Origin: Kuschelorhynchus macadamiae
Lineage: Eukaryota > Arthropoda > Insecta > Coleoptera > Curculionidae
DNA length: 64,000 nucleotides
Direction of reading: 5' to 3'
NCBI GenBank assembly: GCA_030620095.1
Contig: JAUTXW010000066.1
Span: 496,001-560,000, forward strand
Both the position numbers and the translations under genes were made by a program. How positions within the stretch are numbered: the stretch's first letter is position 1; the number at the start of each line of letters is the position of its first letter. Positions 45,215 through 56,888 of the stretch are shown here, one piece after another. Below the pieces are notes generated by a model, which was given only the letters and a program-made list of their open reading frames with translations, made no database searches and had not been told where the DNA came from.

Positions 45215-46846
45215 GATTAAGCAGTTCCAGTATTAAGAGAATGTTCCTTTTAGAGATTAGTTTTTATATTTATAAATCTTTAAAAGAGTGTTTTTTAGTT
45301 TTCATGTTGTATTTTTATAAGAGTTTAGCAAAATAAATATTTTTGCAAGATCATTAAATTTTTTAATAAAAAAAAATATGTTATATTGCATTTTAATGGT
45401 ATCACACCATATATTTTTTTCTAAATGTTGTCCCTTTACACCTCAGCCGCACCTCAGCGACAACGCAGTTTTAAAAAAAAACAATCATTTAACATTTTTT
45501 TTTAAAATACCCTTATTTGGGTATGAGAAGTACACACCATGTTCGGACTTTTGCCCCACAGAAACTATTACTAAAATAAAAAGCAAAGCCGCAACATCTT
45601 CACAAAGTTGGCGGACTGTCCCTATACACCACGTTTTAATATAATATAATAATAAAAATGTAGATTATAAAATGCTCAATATTTCAAAAATATTTTTATT
45701 TTTAAGTAAATTGATTGGAAAATGTAGATGAAGCGGCGCTTCACCCGCGTCCCCTGGCGAGCCGCCACTGTGGTAAACGGAATAATGAATACCAAAATTC
45801 GCACTGGCGTTGTCGGCGCTAGATGTCGATAGTTGTTCAATTTCTAAAATAGAATTACGGGACAAAAATCCCTCTAAAACGAGACGTTATCAACCCTAAA
45901 CCATATAAACAACAACTCTGCCGACTAACACCACAACTGGTATTGAATTACATTGTTCATTCCTGACTTTCGTTGGGAGTAATAATGATTCTTTTACTTC
46001 ACGTTACACAAACGTCATATTGTAATGTTAGTGTTATTGCATTATGACCTTCAAATTAGTTATGCATGAATGTAAATTTTGTTCAATAATTTCTATATGG
46101 TGCCAAATATCGACGAGACAAAATGTCACTAAAACCACAACATAACGTACCATTATTTTTAATAAATAATACCAGAACTTATATAAAACAACAATTTATG
46201 AAGTTTATTGACACCAAATTATTATTGGAAACGCAACAAAACCACATTTATGAATTTAAAAATCGCCTTTAGGATTCTAGTGATTGTTGTATTGTTCGCA
46301 AATCGTAGTTTCCTAGAATTCAGATTTAAATATTACAGTATTTATGGTTTAGGTACTATAATTAATTCTCAACCTAACGTGCATTCGGTAAGGCAATTGA
46401 ATAAATAAAACTGGTATTTTATTTTTATACTTGATCAATTATACTTTAAAAAAACTAATGATAAAAAAATCCCCTAACAAAAATATTTCCCTAACATGAA
46501 AGAAATTATTGCGTTTAATAAACCTTAGCGCGTCAGAAAATGTATTTTTTTTGGGTCCGCTTAAGATCACCTAAGACAATTTACTAGAGTGTTCCTTCCT
46601 CCTTATCAAGTATTACATTTAAATATCTGTGGCCCCTAATCTGTGCTTAAATTTTATTCTATACTTTTTAATTCCTTTATCGGGGCGTGGGAATAACTAA
46701 AAACAAATAATATGCACTCTTCTGAATCGAATCTGCACGAGTGTCAAATTATTCATCATATTAGCGCCATTTTCAATTTTTAAATGTTAACTAAAAATTC
46801 ATAATTTTCACTTTTAAATACCCCCCTTGCCGATTTTTACTTATAA
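45215..46846. other. Stretch with a possible hAT terminus at 45777
   Basis: On the minus strand from about 45777, CAGTGGCGGCTCGCCAGGGG begins a GC-rich patch, like the ends of ZMYM1-type hAT elements; its partner was not found. The rest is AT-rich filler with no gene. Confidence 0.35.
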
Positions 46847-46880
46847 TAAATAAATAAATAAATAAATAAAATAAATAAGG
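46847..46880. repeat. (AAAT)n microsatellite, 3' tail of the CR1/L2-like element
   Basis: About seven AAAT units with one slip, at the 3' end of the minus-strand retrotransposon. Confidence 0.85.
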
Positions 46881-47210
46881 CCTTTATATTAAGTATATCA
46901 TATACATATTATTACAAAGTTAAGTAAAAAAAATAGCTAAAAACATAACAGTTAGTAATCAAAGCCTGGCGCAGTCTAGCTTCTTTAGCTACTCTACTGA
47001 ACCAGACTCCAACCAAAATTAATTAAATAATAATTTGCCATAGATGCGTATAAAAAAAATTGATTTCTATTAGTGTAGGTGAAGTAAGATAGAAAAGAGA
47101 CAACAATAATTAAAAAAAAAAAAAAAAAAAAGAGTGTAAGGATCTAGGAGAAGCTATATAGACATAGAAAGTTCTGTAGTGAAATGTAAAATATCACTGC
47201 TTCACCAATA

Positions 47211-48479
47211 TTAATTTAATAATAAATTTTGTTCACTTAAAAGAAATTTTTTATATTTATATTTAAATGTATTAAAGTTAAGCGCTAAAAAAGTCTGAGG
47301 AAGAGCATTGTAACATTGTACAGCATTAAAACTAAAAGATCTCCGGAACATGGCACTCTGATGATGTGGCATTGTTAATCCCCCCTGATCACGAATATTA
47401 AGGGAATGCACATCCCTACGGAAAATAAGACGTTCCTTTATTGAAGTGGGTGATTTTGTACTATTAATAATTTTGATCAAAAATGTACAGAAATGTAATT
47501 TTCTTCTAAAATCCATCCTTAACCAGTTCAAATCACGATATTTGTGGGAAATATGATCATATTTTATAAGACCATATATAAAACGAACACACGCATTCTG
47601 CACCCTCTGTACACGTAAACGACTCTCACTAGTAAGACACCAACCATACACAAAGTCACAATAATTAAAATTAGATAGGACCAAGGTTTCGCACAGAGTT
47701 TTTCTCATTCTGAAATTCAAGACATGTCTATTATTGTATAACACTTTCAAAGCCGAATAAGATTTTTGAAATATTTTCTTTAAATGTTCTTCAAATCTCA
47801 AGTCGGTATCCAAAATAATACCAAGATTTTTCGCAGAGTCAACTACCGATATTCTGTTACTATCAATACTAATATTTAAATTATTTTTTAATGTGCTAAT
47901 TTTATTTTTATTGCCAAAGAGTAGCAGATGAGACTTAGCAGGGTTTAATTTAAGGTTATGATCTTGGCAGAGTTGGTTTAACACACTTAAGTGTTGATTA
48001 ATGAGTTCTTCAGTATCAACATGATCATCCGAATTAAAACAATAATACATTTGTGTGTCATCTGCATATGCTTGAACTTTACAGTTCTTTACAGATAGAA
48101 GAATATCGGAAGTATAGACCAAAAAAAGTAAGGGTCCCAGAATCGAGCCCTGAGGCACCCCGGAAAATATTTGCACCTGATTAGAAAATGTGCCGTTGGA
48201 AAAGATCTTTTGAAAGCGACCTGATAAAAAAGAGGAAATCAAGACGCACGATGACTCATCAAAGCCATAATATTTTAATTTAGATACAACGAGCTGGTGA
48301 TTAATTGCATCAAATGCCTTAGAAAAGTCTAACAAAACCAGAGCAGTAATAAGTTTTTTATCAGATGCACGCAAAACATCATCAATAACATTTGTTAACG
48401 CAACAGCTGTACTGAAGTCCTTACGAAAACCACACTGAACATCCGGAAGAATTCCATTAGCGGTACAAAATATAAACAT
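47211..48479 (-). CDS. Reverse transcriptase, C-terminal two thirds (CR1/L2-like)
   Basis: An unbroken frame of 422 codons: ILPDVQCGFRKDFSTAVAL, LVLLDFSKAFDAINHQLVV, FSGVPQGSILGPLLFLVYTS, CKVQAYADDTQMYYC (active site), LKLNPAKSHLLLFGNKNK and the C-terminal domain to LLLN. The frame extends upstream (NQM...GNGSST) to about 48515, where the element is truncated, so no real start codon exists. The lack of stops points to a young copy. Because the N-terminal endonuclease and RT fingers are absent, it cannot act alone. Confidence 0.85.
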   Translation of the reverse strand: MFIFCTANGILPDVQCGFRKDFSTAVALTNVIDDVLRASDKKLITALVLLDFSKAFDAINHQLVVSKLKYYGFDESSCVLISSFLSGRFQKIFSNGTFSNQVQIFSGVPQGSILGPLLFLVYTSDILLSVKNCKVQAYADDTQMYYCFNSDDHVDTEELINQHLSVLNQLCQDHNLKLNPAKSHLLLFGNKNKISTLKNNLNISIDSNRISVVDSAKNLGIILDTDLRFEEHLKKIFQKSYSALKVLYNNRHVLNFRMRKTLCETLVLSNFNYCDFVYGWCLTSESRLRVQRVQNACVRFIYGLIKYDHISHKYRDLNWLRMDFRRKLHFCTFLIKIINSTKSPTSIKERLIFRRDVHSLNIRDQGGLTMPHHQSAMFRRSFSFNAVQCYNALPQTFLALNFNTFKYKYKKFLLSEQNLLLN

Positions 48480-48520
48480 CTGATTATGTAAAACCTTAGT
48501 GCTTGAACCATTACCGAAAA

Positions 48521-49214
48521 AATTTTCGAGGTCACGAATTTTTTTCGAAAATTTCGATAATTTTCCAAAATTCCGATTTTAGTATAATAATATAGTCAGA
48601 AATGTACAGAAGGAGCTCGTTCCTTTTATATTTGATTCATTCGAAATTACTAAGATTGGTGGAATTGATATATTCTTAATTTTAATTATATATCTCGGTA
48701 AATGAAAGTATGTAACTTAAAACAAGGGGATAATTAAATCTAGAAGGCTATAATATTTTGCGTGTATTTTGTGCCTGTCAAACGACTGTAAACTAATATT
48801 TCAAATCAAACCAATCAATAAAGCTCTGAGTTAGAAATGGCAGAAATATACTTATAAGTTATTTAAAATGGAAAAATTTGAAAAACATGGTTTAGTGTGC
48901 ATATTGCAAAGTGGGCCATATTAAAATGTACCATCGTTATCTGAAATATCTTGCTCATCTAATTGAAAATTGTCACATTCAAATCATGGAAGCCAATTTG
49001 TTTAGACGAATACAGAACGTGTTGTTGATGATTTCGCCGAAGTTCTCCAGGATGTCTAAGCGGAAAGTGAAACACTTAGTGGGAAAATATTATATCTACT
49101 TCATAAAACACCGACACATATTAAGGGCCAGTTCTTCAACCACTGCAAGTCTTAATTATTCACCATTATAAAGAGAAAAAGTCGAGGAGTTCATGGAATC
49201 TTTCAATTCGCTTG
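48521..49214. other. Stretch with an unassigned 86-codon open frame
   Basis: Plus-strand frame 48911-49171 (MGHIKMYHRYLKYLAHLIEN onward) has no recognisable motif; other frames are equally open in parts, suggesting a degraded element. A hypothetical gene is not supported. Confidence 0.3.
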
Positions 49215-49216
49215 TA

Positions 49217-51653
49217 CAGGTTGTCCGGATTTGGTTGCAAAAGCAGGGTATCTCGCTTATTTTTAAAGATAGAACCTTGCGGTTTTCATGAACCTGAGCT
49301 AATTTTTTGTGAAACTCATGAAGCCGTAAACAAAATTTTCATAGCCTTCTTCGTTTATGAGATACAGGGCGAAATAGAAAATTTTGCATTTTGGGACCCC
49401 CTAGTATCTCGGTTATCCTTTAACTTAACGCAAAGAGAAAAATTGCAACTTATGCACTTTTTTACGCTGAATCCAGTGGCGTAGTCATATTTTTCATTTG
49501 AGTTGTTATTTTTTAGATATGACCCAAAGTTGTGTTTTTTTTAAATGGGACACCCTGTATATTTGTCCAGAAATTGATTTGTCCTTTTAAAAGCTTCTCA
49601 AAAATATATAATAGTATGGGTCTATTTTAATAAACAACAACAAAAATTCTAATTTTTATAATTATCATCCCAAATTTGCAATGCAAAACAATGCTGCCTT
49701 TTATTTAAAGTCGTTAACAATATCTACATCCTAACAATAAATAAAAATAAATATGTAATTAAATCTATTTATCAAAATATGTATTGATAATTTCGCACCA
49801 AAAAAGTACCACCTACCTAGATTTATGTAACACAAGAACAAAACAGTAATAAACTATTATGTAACAAGCCTTTCAGCAAAAATCAACTGTCGTATAAGAA
49901 CTACCAGTAACCAAGGAAATCAAAAGAACTGTTCAAACTGATTTCCATTTTGGTCTATGCATGCTTCGCACAATTTTCTTATTCGTTTTAGGGAATTAAG
50001 CAAAATAACGGGATGACTTTGTAAATAGCGAAAATTTTCTCTTATTGCATTTCTTAAATCTTGGACATTATCATAGTGGTCTTTGTAAATTCTATTTTCC
50101 AGATATCCCCATAGAAAGAAATCTAAAATCGACAAATCTGGGGACCTAGGGGGCCATCTTATAGGTCCATTTGTTCCGATCCATTGATTGGTAAAATTAT
50201 TGTCCAGAAATAATCTCGTCATTCCAGAATTGTGTGCAGGAGCACCGTCCTGATGAAAATAAATTTCGTTAATTTGCGCTAGAGGAACATCGTCAAGTAA
50301 TTCAGGTATAGCTGCCTCTAAAATTTCTATATAGCGATTGGCTGTTAGATTTTCCTCAATTATATAAAATTTTATATGTGTTCCTAATATGAAGCAGGAC
50401 ACATTTAGACCAAACCTGCCCTGGTGTCTTCTGGGAAATATTTGGTGTTGATTTTCCTGGGACCAGAATCTACTATTGTGCCTATTGAGTATACCAGAAT
50501 ACTGAAATGTGCTTCGTCTGACCATATAACCTTCATATCAAAATCTCTAACCATATCGCATTTTTCTCGAAACCAATTGCAGAAGACTACTCGACGCTCT
50601 GCATCCCCTGGCTGTAAGTGCTGCGCGAGCTTAAATTTGTATGGTTGGTATTTGTGCTTTTTTAGAATTTCTTGAACTTCAGTTTTTGGAATCCCTATGC
50701 TCTTTTCACTGGCCCTACAAGAGTTTGTAGGGTAAGCTTCTGCATTAGCCAAAACCGTAATTTCCTCAGCCTCCCGATTTTCTTTATTATATCTTTTCGT
50801 ACGAGGTTTGATAAATGATCCGTGATTAAGTAAATTCTTTTTTATGCGATAAAAAGTGGATATATTAGGTTGCCTCCGTTCTGGACATCTAAATAAAAAT
50901 TAAGCAATAGTATTTCAACATACCTAAAAATTAACTATTTACCTGTTAAAATACATCTCAGAAGCCGCTTCAACATTTTTTTTTACTTAATACAAAACAA
51001 GCTAACATATCGTACTTTTCATAATGTTCGAAAGTTTGGTTTTCTTCCATAATAATACAAATATATTTTTACACAATAAATAAATACAAAAACTAGCGCT
51101 ATATTTTATATACGCGTACAAAATTGGGAAATGTCATTTCCTTCCAAGAAAACAAAAGAAAACGGCATCGTTTTGCATGGCCTACTGCAAAATTTGGGAT
51201 GATAATTATAAAAATTAGGATTTTTGTTGTTGTTTATTAAAATAGACCCATACTATTATATATTTTTGAGAAGCTTTTAAAAGGACAAATCAATTTCTGG
51301 GCAAATATACAGGGTGTCCCATTAAAAAAAAAAACACAACTTTGGGTCATATCTAAAAAATAACAACTCAAATGAAAAATATGACTACGCCACTGGATCC
51401 AGCGTAAAAAATTGCATAAGCAGCAATTTTTCCCTTTGTGTTAAGTTAAAGGATAACCGAGATACGAGGGGGGTCCCAAAATGCAAAATTTTCTATTTCG
51501 CCCTGTATCTCATAAACGAAGAAGGCTTTGCAAATTTTGTTTACGGCTTCATGAGTTTCACAAAAAATTAGCTCAGTTTCGTGAAAACCGCAAAGTTCTA
51601 TCTTTAAAAATAAGCGAGATACCCTGCTTTTGCAACCAAATCCGGACACCCTG
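49217..51653 (-). mobile_element. DD41D-type mariner element F with about 480-bp TIRs
   Basis: CAGGTTGTCCGGATTTGG at 49217 is the inverse of CCAAATCCGGACACCCTG ending 51653, with TA on each side (49215-49216 and 51654-51655). Arms 49217-49690 and 51190-51653 match closely. Inside each arm are a direct inner copy (CAGGGCGAAATAGAAAATTT at +150) and an inverted copy (GGGACACCCTGTATATTTG at +340). Confidence 0.92.
49920..51050 (-). pseudogene. Element F DD41D transposase with a 54-bp intron
   Basis: ATG at 51050 opens MEENQTFEHYEKYDMLACFV. An A-run (50977-50985) adds a base before NVEAASEMYFNR. Then GTAAATAG (donor at 50942) to TTTATTTAG (acceptor at 50889) looks like a 54-bp intron, after which CPERRQPNISTFYRIKKN follows in phase. 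Next are IGIPKTEVQEILKKHKYQPY, VIWSDEAHFS (first Asp), a 2-base loss near 50500, SGILNRHNSRFWSQ, FHQDGAPAHNSGMTR (second Asp) and LSILDFFLWGY (third, 41 residues on). Ends CIDQNGNQFEQFF. Two frame lesions, otherwise complete. Confidence 0.82.
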
Positions 51654-51655
51654 TA

Positions 51656-53543
51656 CAAATTATCATTTCTTAAGTACCTACTTAAATAAAATTCAAGTCT
51701 ATCTACATAAGTATATATTTTTATTATTTTGAAAATCTGCATAAAATAAATACATAGGAGATAAATGTATTAATTTATTATAAGGTATGTGACATATTCT
51801 CACAATTATTATTACTAAAAAAGTTGTGTCGCAAGGGGTTGACATTTTATTATATGTCAAAAAATTTCCACTTCTTAATTTCAGTCAGGTCGACGAAAAT
51901 TTCCGGAAATTTTATTGGTTGCTATGGTAACGAGTTAGAAGAACAATATCCGATTGGTTACAAAATGGCAGTATGATTTTTTTTGTGAAATCGGACTACA
52001 AAAAACAAATATTCTGCCATATTGGAACCGTCATCTTGAAATTTCTATGTATGAAAGAGCAAGTAGTTATGCACGGTGCTCGGTTTCTCAGCATAGATAA
52101 ATATCAGAAATATAAATATTTTCAACCGATAACTTTTTATGGGTTTCTGAATGTCATCCACTCAATTAAAATTGCAGAAATAACAATCAAATATATATCA
52201 TAGCGCTACAACAATCTACAGATTTCGTTTCACACTATAACAGCCGGTTGAACAAAACTTAATTGCTGTTTAGAATATTTAATCTAGCTTTCGGATTTAA
52301 CAAGTTGGTTATAGAAATCTAGGAACTCGCTGTCAAATTTGACATTCCGATAAACAATTGAGCTTTCTGCAACCGGCCGTAAGCCTCCTGTTGACTTAAC
52401 GTGTAGATGGCGCTCCAGTAGTTCCACAACGGATAATTATTTGTGCTGTCATTTTCGTCAAATCTATTATGGGATTTAGTTAGTTATGTTTGTTTACAAC
52501 TGACCACGTTATTTTTTAATTCATTCTACAAACTGTTTTTTTTTTGTGGATATTATGGTCATTACCAATTAATATGTGAAAAGATTCTTAAAACATATTT
52601 AATATTTTTTGAAAATTCAGGCAATTGTACTTATTTTATGTAAAATTAACAAAAACGGAAATAATCTATTGCATAAAAATGAAGTGTTATTAAAAATTAC
52701 TCGAAACTCTGAATCACCATATTTAGAACTTGATCTTTTCTTTCGCGGTAATGCTTTGGTCGTTCTATATCAAGGCCCATTAACTCTAAAGTTACCTCGA
52801 TGAGTAGCTAACGGGCGAGAGGGACGCGCGGGTGAAACGGAGGTCTTGACGTCGACTGGCGACCCGATCTGACAAGACGGCCAGTTTATTACTTATTCAG
52901 GTTGACGTTTTTGTTGCAATAGTTGTCAGTTGTGTTCTTCAGAGTATTTTTTGAGATGTTTGAACAGTTAAATAATTGTGCTTAGTGTAAATAGTATGCC
53001 TATAGTTAATAAAATATGAAAAATGCTTATAATATACATAAGCTGTTTCCATAGTGTGTTCTCGGTTAATATCTTGGTACCGGTTAGAAATACAGAAAAA
53101 ATTTATGGTAGACTATTAAAAACTAAATCAGGAAAGTCCAAACCGTTTTGTTCTAATTTGAACCGTTTAGGTTAAACTCTGCGGCTGTTCAAAATTGAAA
53201 ATCCCGGTTTTTAAATGTCAATATCTCGAAAACAATTAAAACTATTATCACCAAAACCGAGAACACAATACTGGGGCACCTTGTATAAAAAAATTTATAT
53301 TTTCTAAAGTTATTCAACTATTTGTCATGCTTAAATTTTTTACAAGAATATTTTTTTGGGACTTTAAAAACACATTATATTTTTTCAAATTCGATTTTTG
53401 AAATGCACTCAGCAAAAAAAACTTGCTTAAAATTTGAACCAACATCCCTAAACATAAGTATAAAATTATAATAATGTTTATATCTTGAAGGCTGCATTTT
53501 ATTGTAACAAAAAAGTTTAAATTTTGAACAAAAAAAATTAATA
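51656..53543. other. Stretch without gene; carries the left arm of a 2.9-kb-spaced inverted repeat
   Basis: No coding sequence found. 52755-52875 is GC-richer and is inverted relative to 55605-55728. Around 53120-53200, AGGAAAGTCCAAACCGTTTT resembles the fold-back arm at 39372. A CACCTTGTATA motif at 53277 recalls DD41D termini. Confidence 0.45.
52755..52875 (+). repeat. Inverted repeat arm (left) bracketing element G
   Basis: GGCCCATTAACTCTAAAGTT and following CCTCGA match, in reverse complement, AACCGATAGAGTTAATGGGC at 55699-55718. A CTGGCGACC block also mirrors. Identity about 80 per cent over the best 30 bases. It may be a larger non-autonomous element in which G inserted. Confidence 0.5.
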
Positions 53544-53545
53544 TA

Positions 53546-55582
53546 CAGTGTGAAGAGATATAGTGTCGGTTAAATTAGACAAAAGTTGCGTATTTTGATG
53601 CCCAACAAAATCCCGTTTTACAAATTTGAAAATTCTAAGCCGTACCGGAAATATCCGAGAAAAACCGAAATATTGCGATTTCGTTTTAATTTTCTTTTGA
53701 AGCTATTTGAAAAGATATGAAAAAACGAAAAACACTTTTTTGTTCTCACTTTTTAAGCTGTACAAGGTGACGTTAACAAATTTTCATTACAACGTTTCGT
53801 TCCGATGGAACCACCATCAACTTTGATTTTTCTTATGGCACGGAAAAAAAGTACACCCAGTATTAGATTGCGCTTTTCATTGCGAATTCAACGATGTACT
53901 ACACAATATGGTTACTTGTGTTTTTATCCAGAAAAATGGCTTTTTAATACATTTCTAGCATTTTATTATAGTAGGCCATGAAATCCTAACGATAAAAGGA
54001 AAAAAAAACAGTTGACAAGTTCGAATGAATGTATTTATTTATTTAACAAATATTCAAACAAGTAAATGTTTGTATTGTTATTGTTGTCGTTTTTTAATTT
54101 ATTTTGTTCTACAATGGATGGAGGTAATTTTACAAACGAAGAAAAATGTGATATGCTATCTTGCTACATTTTATGCCAAAGAAATTGTGTAGGAGCCGTG
54201 CGGATGTATTCTAACAAATACCCAGAGCGGAGACAACCTGACAAGTGTATTTTTCGGCGTTTGCTATTTAATCTAAAAGAATATGGATCATTTAAAAAAC
54301 CGACAAAAACTTTACAATGAAGAAAACCAATACAACGTTCTACAATCTGTTATTGAAAATCCACACACTTCCACCAGAGAAATTGAAGACCAGACAGGGG
54401 TAGCTAAATCTACAGCTCAATTTATTTTAAGGAAAAATCAATTTAAGCCTTACAAATTCCGAATATGTCAAGGATTAAAACCGGGTGACGATGAACGACG
54501 TAGACATTTTTGTAAGTGGTATACCAGGATGTGTGAAAACAGTCTTAATTTTCCTTATAAAGTGATTTGGTCTGATGAAAGAATGGTAACCAATAACGGT
54601 ATTTTTAACAGGCGCAGTACCCACTATTGGTCACAACTAAATCCACGTGTAAATAGACCATCCAGACATCAAGATCGCTTTGGATTTAATATTTGGTGTG
54701 GGATTTTTGGTAGCAAGATTATAGGCCCTATTTTTTTTCACAATTCATTAACTTCCGAGCGATACCTTGAGATCTTGAGGCACGATTTAGAAGATGCATT
54801 AGATAATTTAACGTTAGGCGCTGTACACGGCTGCTGGTTCCAACAAGATGGTGCTCCAGCCCATAACTCCATAGAAGTTCGCCAATATTTAGCTGAACGG
54901 TTTGTCCAAGGTCCCCGGACCTAACTCCCTTGGACTTTTTCTTGTGGTGCTACATGTTATGTTAAGTCATATTTTGGAGTCTACCGTGTGTACTTCTGTT
55001 TAGAAAATGGAGGTAATTTGTTTGAACATTTGTTATAGTTAGTAAATAAATAAATACATTCATTCGAACTTGTCAAACTTTTTTTCTTCCTTTTATCGTT
55101 AGGATTTCATGCCCTGCATAATAAAATGCTAAAAATGTATTAAAAAGCCATTTTTCTGGATAAAAACATAAGTAATCATATTGTGCTGTACATCGCTGAA
55201 TTCGCAATGAAAAGCCCAATCTAATACTGGGTGTACTTTTCTTCCGTCCCCTAAGAAAAATTAAAGTTGATGGTGGTTCCATTGAAACGAAACGTTGTAA
55301 TAAAAATGTGTTAACGTCACCTTGTACAGTTTAAAAAATGAGAATGAAAAAGTGTTTTCCGTTTCTTCATATATTTTCAAACAGCTTCAAAAAAAAATTA
55401 AAACGAAACCGCAATATTTCGGTTTTTCTCGGATATTTCCGGAACGGGTTAGAATTTTTAAATTTGTAAAACGAGATTTTGTTGGGCATCAAAATACGCA
55501 ACTTTTGTCTAATTTAACCGACACTATATCTTTTACCGTTTCCGAGATCCCCATGTTGTGCATCCTTATCTTGGACACACTG
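53546..55582 (+). mobile_element. DD41D-type mariner element G with about 515-bp TIRs
   Basis: CAGTGTG at 53546 faces CACACTG ending 55582, with TA on both flanks. Arms 53546-54060 and 55035-55582 match closely over hundreds of bases (for example TTGTCTAATTTAACCGACAC against its inverse). The left arm lacks about 45 bp near its end. Inner copies read ACAAGGTGACGTTAAC and GTTAACGTCACCTTGTACAG. Confidence 0.88.
54114..55039 (+). pseudogene. Element G DD41D transposase
   Basis: ATG at 54114: MDGGNFTNEEKCDMLSCYIL. N-terminal HTH with RMYSNKYPERRQPDKCIF, where relative F has an intron and this copy does not. A frameshift near 54310 in an A-run leads to ENPHTSTREIEDQTGVAKST. VIWSDERMVTNNG (first Asp) and FQQDGAPAHNSIEVRQYLA (second) follow. 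About 20 codons are deleted before PDLTPLDFFLW (third Asp), and most of the C-terminus is lost apart from a CLENGGNLFEHLL-type tail before TAG at about 55039. Inactive. Confidence 0.8.
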
Positions 55583-55604
55583 TATATAATTAAACGCACA
55601 CAGA

Positions 55605-55728
55605 AGAGATATGGCCAATGCCGTGCTAAAGCAAACTGGTCGCCGAGTGACGTAGATCGCTGACACCGAGTTGGGATAGGTGAAGATCGCTCGAGGCAAC
55701 CGATAGAGTTAATGGGCTTTGGTTCTAT
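55605..55728 (-). repeat. Inverted repeat arm (right) bracketing element G
   Basis: Reverse complement partner of 52755-52875; it ends directly at the TA target of the Tc1-like element at 55730. Confidence 0.5.
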
Positions 55729-56088
55729 ATACAGTGACTCACAGCTTAAATGATCCAGTCGATATCAAAAAAAATTAATTTTTCTCAGTGGCTCAACATT
55801 TTTTTTAAAACCACATACTCAAATTAAAATAATATGAGTCTTTTAAAATCATATAAATTAATTTCTTGCGTTAATTATATTATATTTAGATAACAATAAA
55901 TATTTAATTAAATTATATGCTATTTTTATGTCACAGCTTAAATGATGCACAGTGAACAAAACAGGTCAAAATTTATTAATTCGAAAGTTACTAAGTAGGC
56001 GTTGCTTTAACATTTTATTGCAATTGTTTTTGTTTAGTTTGACGTTTAGAAACAGTTTTTCGCCCAGCGAAACAAAAGTGTTTAAAAA

Positions 56089-56321
56089 TGGGTCGTCGAA
56101 CTATAATTGATGAAAGAAATTTAATTTTAAGTCATTACAGAAATGAATACAGCCATAGGGATATAGCAAAAATGACAAATAAATGTTCATCAACTGTTCA
56201 CTATCATTGAACGTTATCGAAATGAAGATAGAGTCCAGAATAAGTGAAGGTAAAATATTTAACGATCGTGAGGATAGATGGATTGTAAGAGAAATTACAA
56301 TTGATCCCTAAAAAAGTGCTC
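56089..56321 (+). pseudogene. Tc1-like transposase H, N-terminal part
   Basis: ATG at 56089 opens MGRRTIIDERNLILSHYRNE and YSHRDIAKMTNKCSSTVHY, the paired-type helix-turn-helix. A one-base shift near 56205 and stops follow (NEDRVQNK, then FNDREDRWIVREI). The GCTC target duplication of the Gypsy element ends this part. Confidence 0.75.
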
Positions 56322-56557
56322 TGTAATACTTAGGGTTGAAACAAAGGGTAGCAAAATGAAAACTACATGTTCACCTTAACATTACCCAAAGTATATTTTC
56401 AATCCGTTTTAAAATGCAATCTAATTGCCATATACGCTCGGGAAGGTGGTTGACCTGCTGACATAGCAAAACAGGTTATTGCGTGGTTGCCCATTATTGC
56501 AACAAGTTGAATTTGATACAATACATTTTATATAGGGTGTTTTCTCTATATATTACA
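56322..56557 (-). repeat. Gypsy 3' LTR
   Basis: 236 bp, identical to 62251-62486. In minus orientation it starts TGTAATATATAG and ends AAGTATTACA. Confidence 0.95.
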
Positions 56558-56568
56558 CCTCCCCGGGC
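56558..56568 (-). other. Gypsy polypurine tract
   Basis: The minus strand reads CCCGGGGAGG directly before the 3' LTR, the expected place of plus-strand priming. Confidence 0.6.
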
Positions 56569-56658
56569 AATTAAAAGAATTTCAATTTATTTTCAAAATT
56601 TGAAATTCGTAAATAAAATACAATTACTAGAGACAAATGTTACAATACACTATTTAAA

Positions 56659-56707
<49 letters not shown>

Positions 56708-56888
56708 ACTATCTTATTTATGTAAATATATGAAAAGAAAAATAAAAACTCAGATATAAGAGAAGGAAAATAGCGTCATATAGTGAAAGTAGGAAAGAAA
56801 ATAGATAGGTATTTTAGAAAAAGGTTATTAGAAAATACACGCAATAGTATAGTAATATGGAGCCCTTATTATTATAACTTAATTTTAA
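56569..56888. other. Gypsy 3' untranslated region with a long homopolymer
   Basis: Contains a run of 44 T (56663-56706, plus strand; A on the element's sense strand). No env gene fits here. Confidence 0.7.

Larger units (their letters stand above)
46847..48520 (-). mobile_element. CR1/L2-like non-LTR retrotransposon, 5'-truncated
   Basis: Minus-strand RT frame, about 330-bp 3' untranslated part with an A-run at 47111-47130 on the plus strand, and a microsatellite tail. The 5' end stops near 48520 inside the RT domain, typical truncation. Confidence 0.8.

Noticed and set aside
48911..49171. 86-codon plus-strand gene
   Set aside because: No start context, no motif and no clear codon bias.
56483..56725. 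Open frame ending in a Phe run
   Set aside because: Runs through the LTR and a 44-T homopolymer; artefact.
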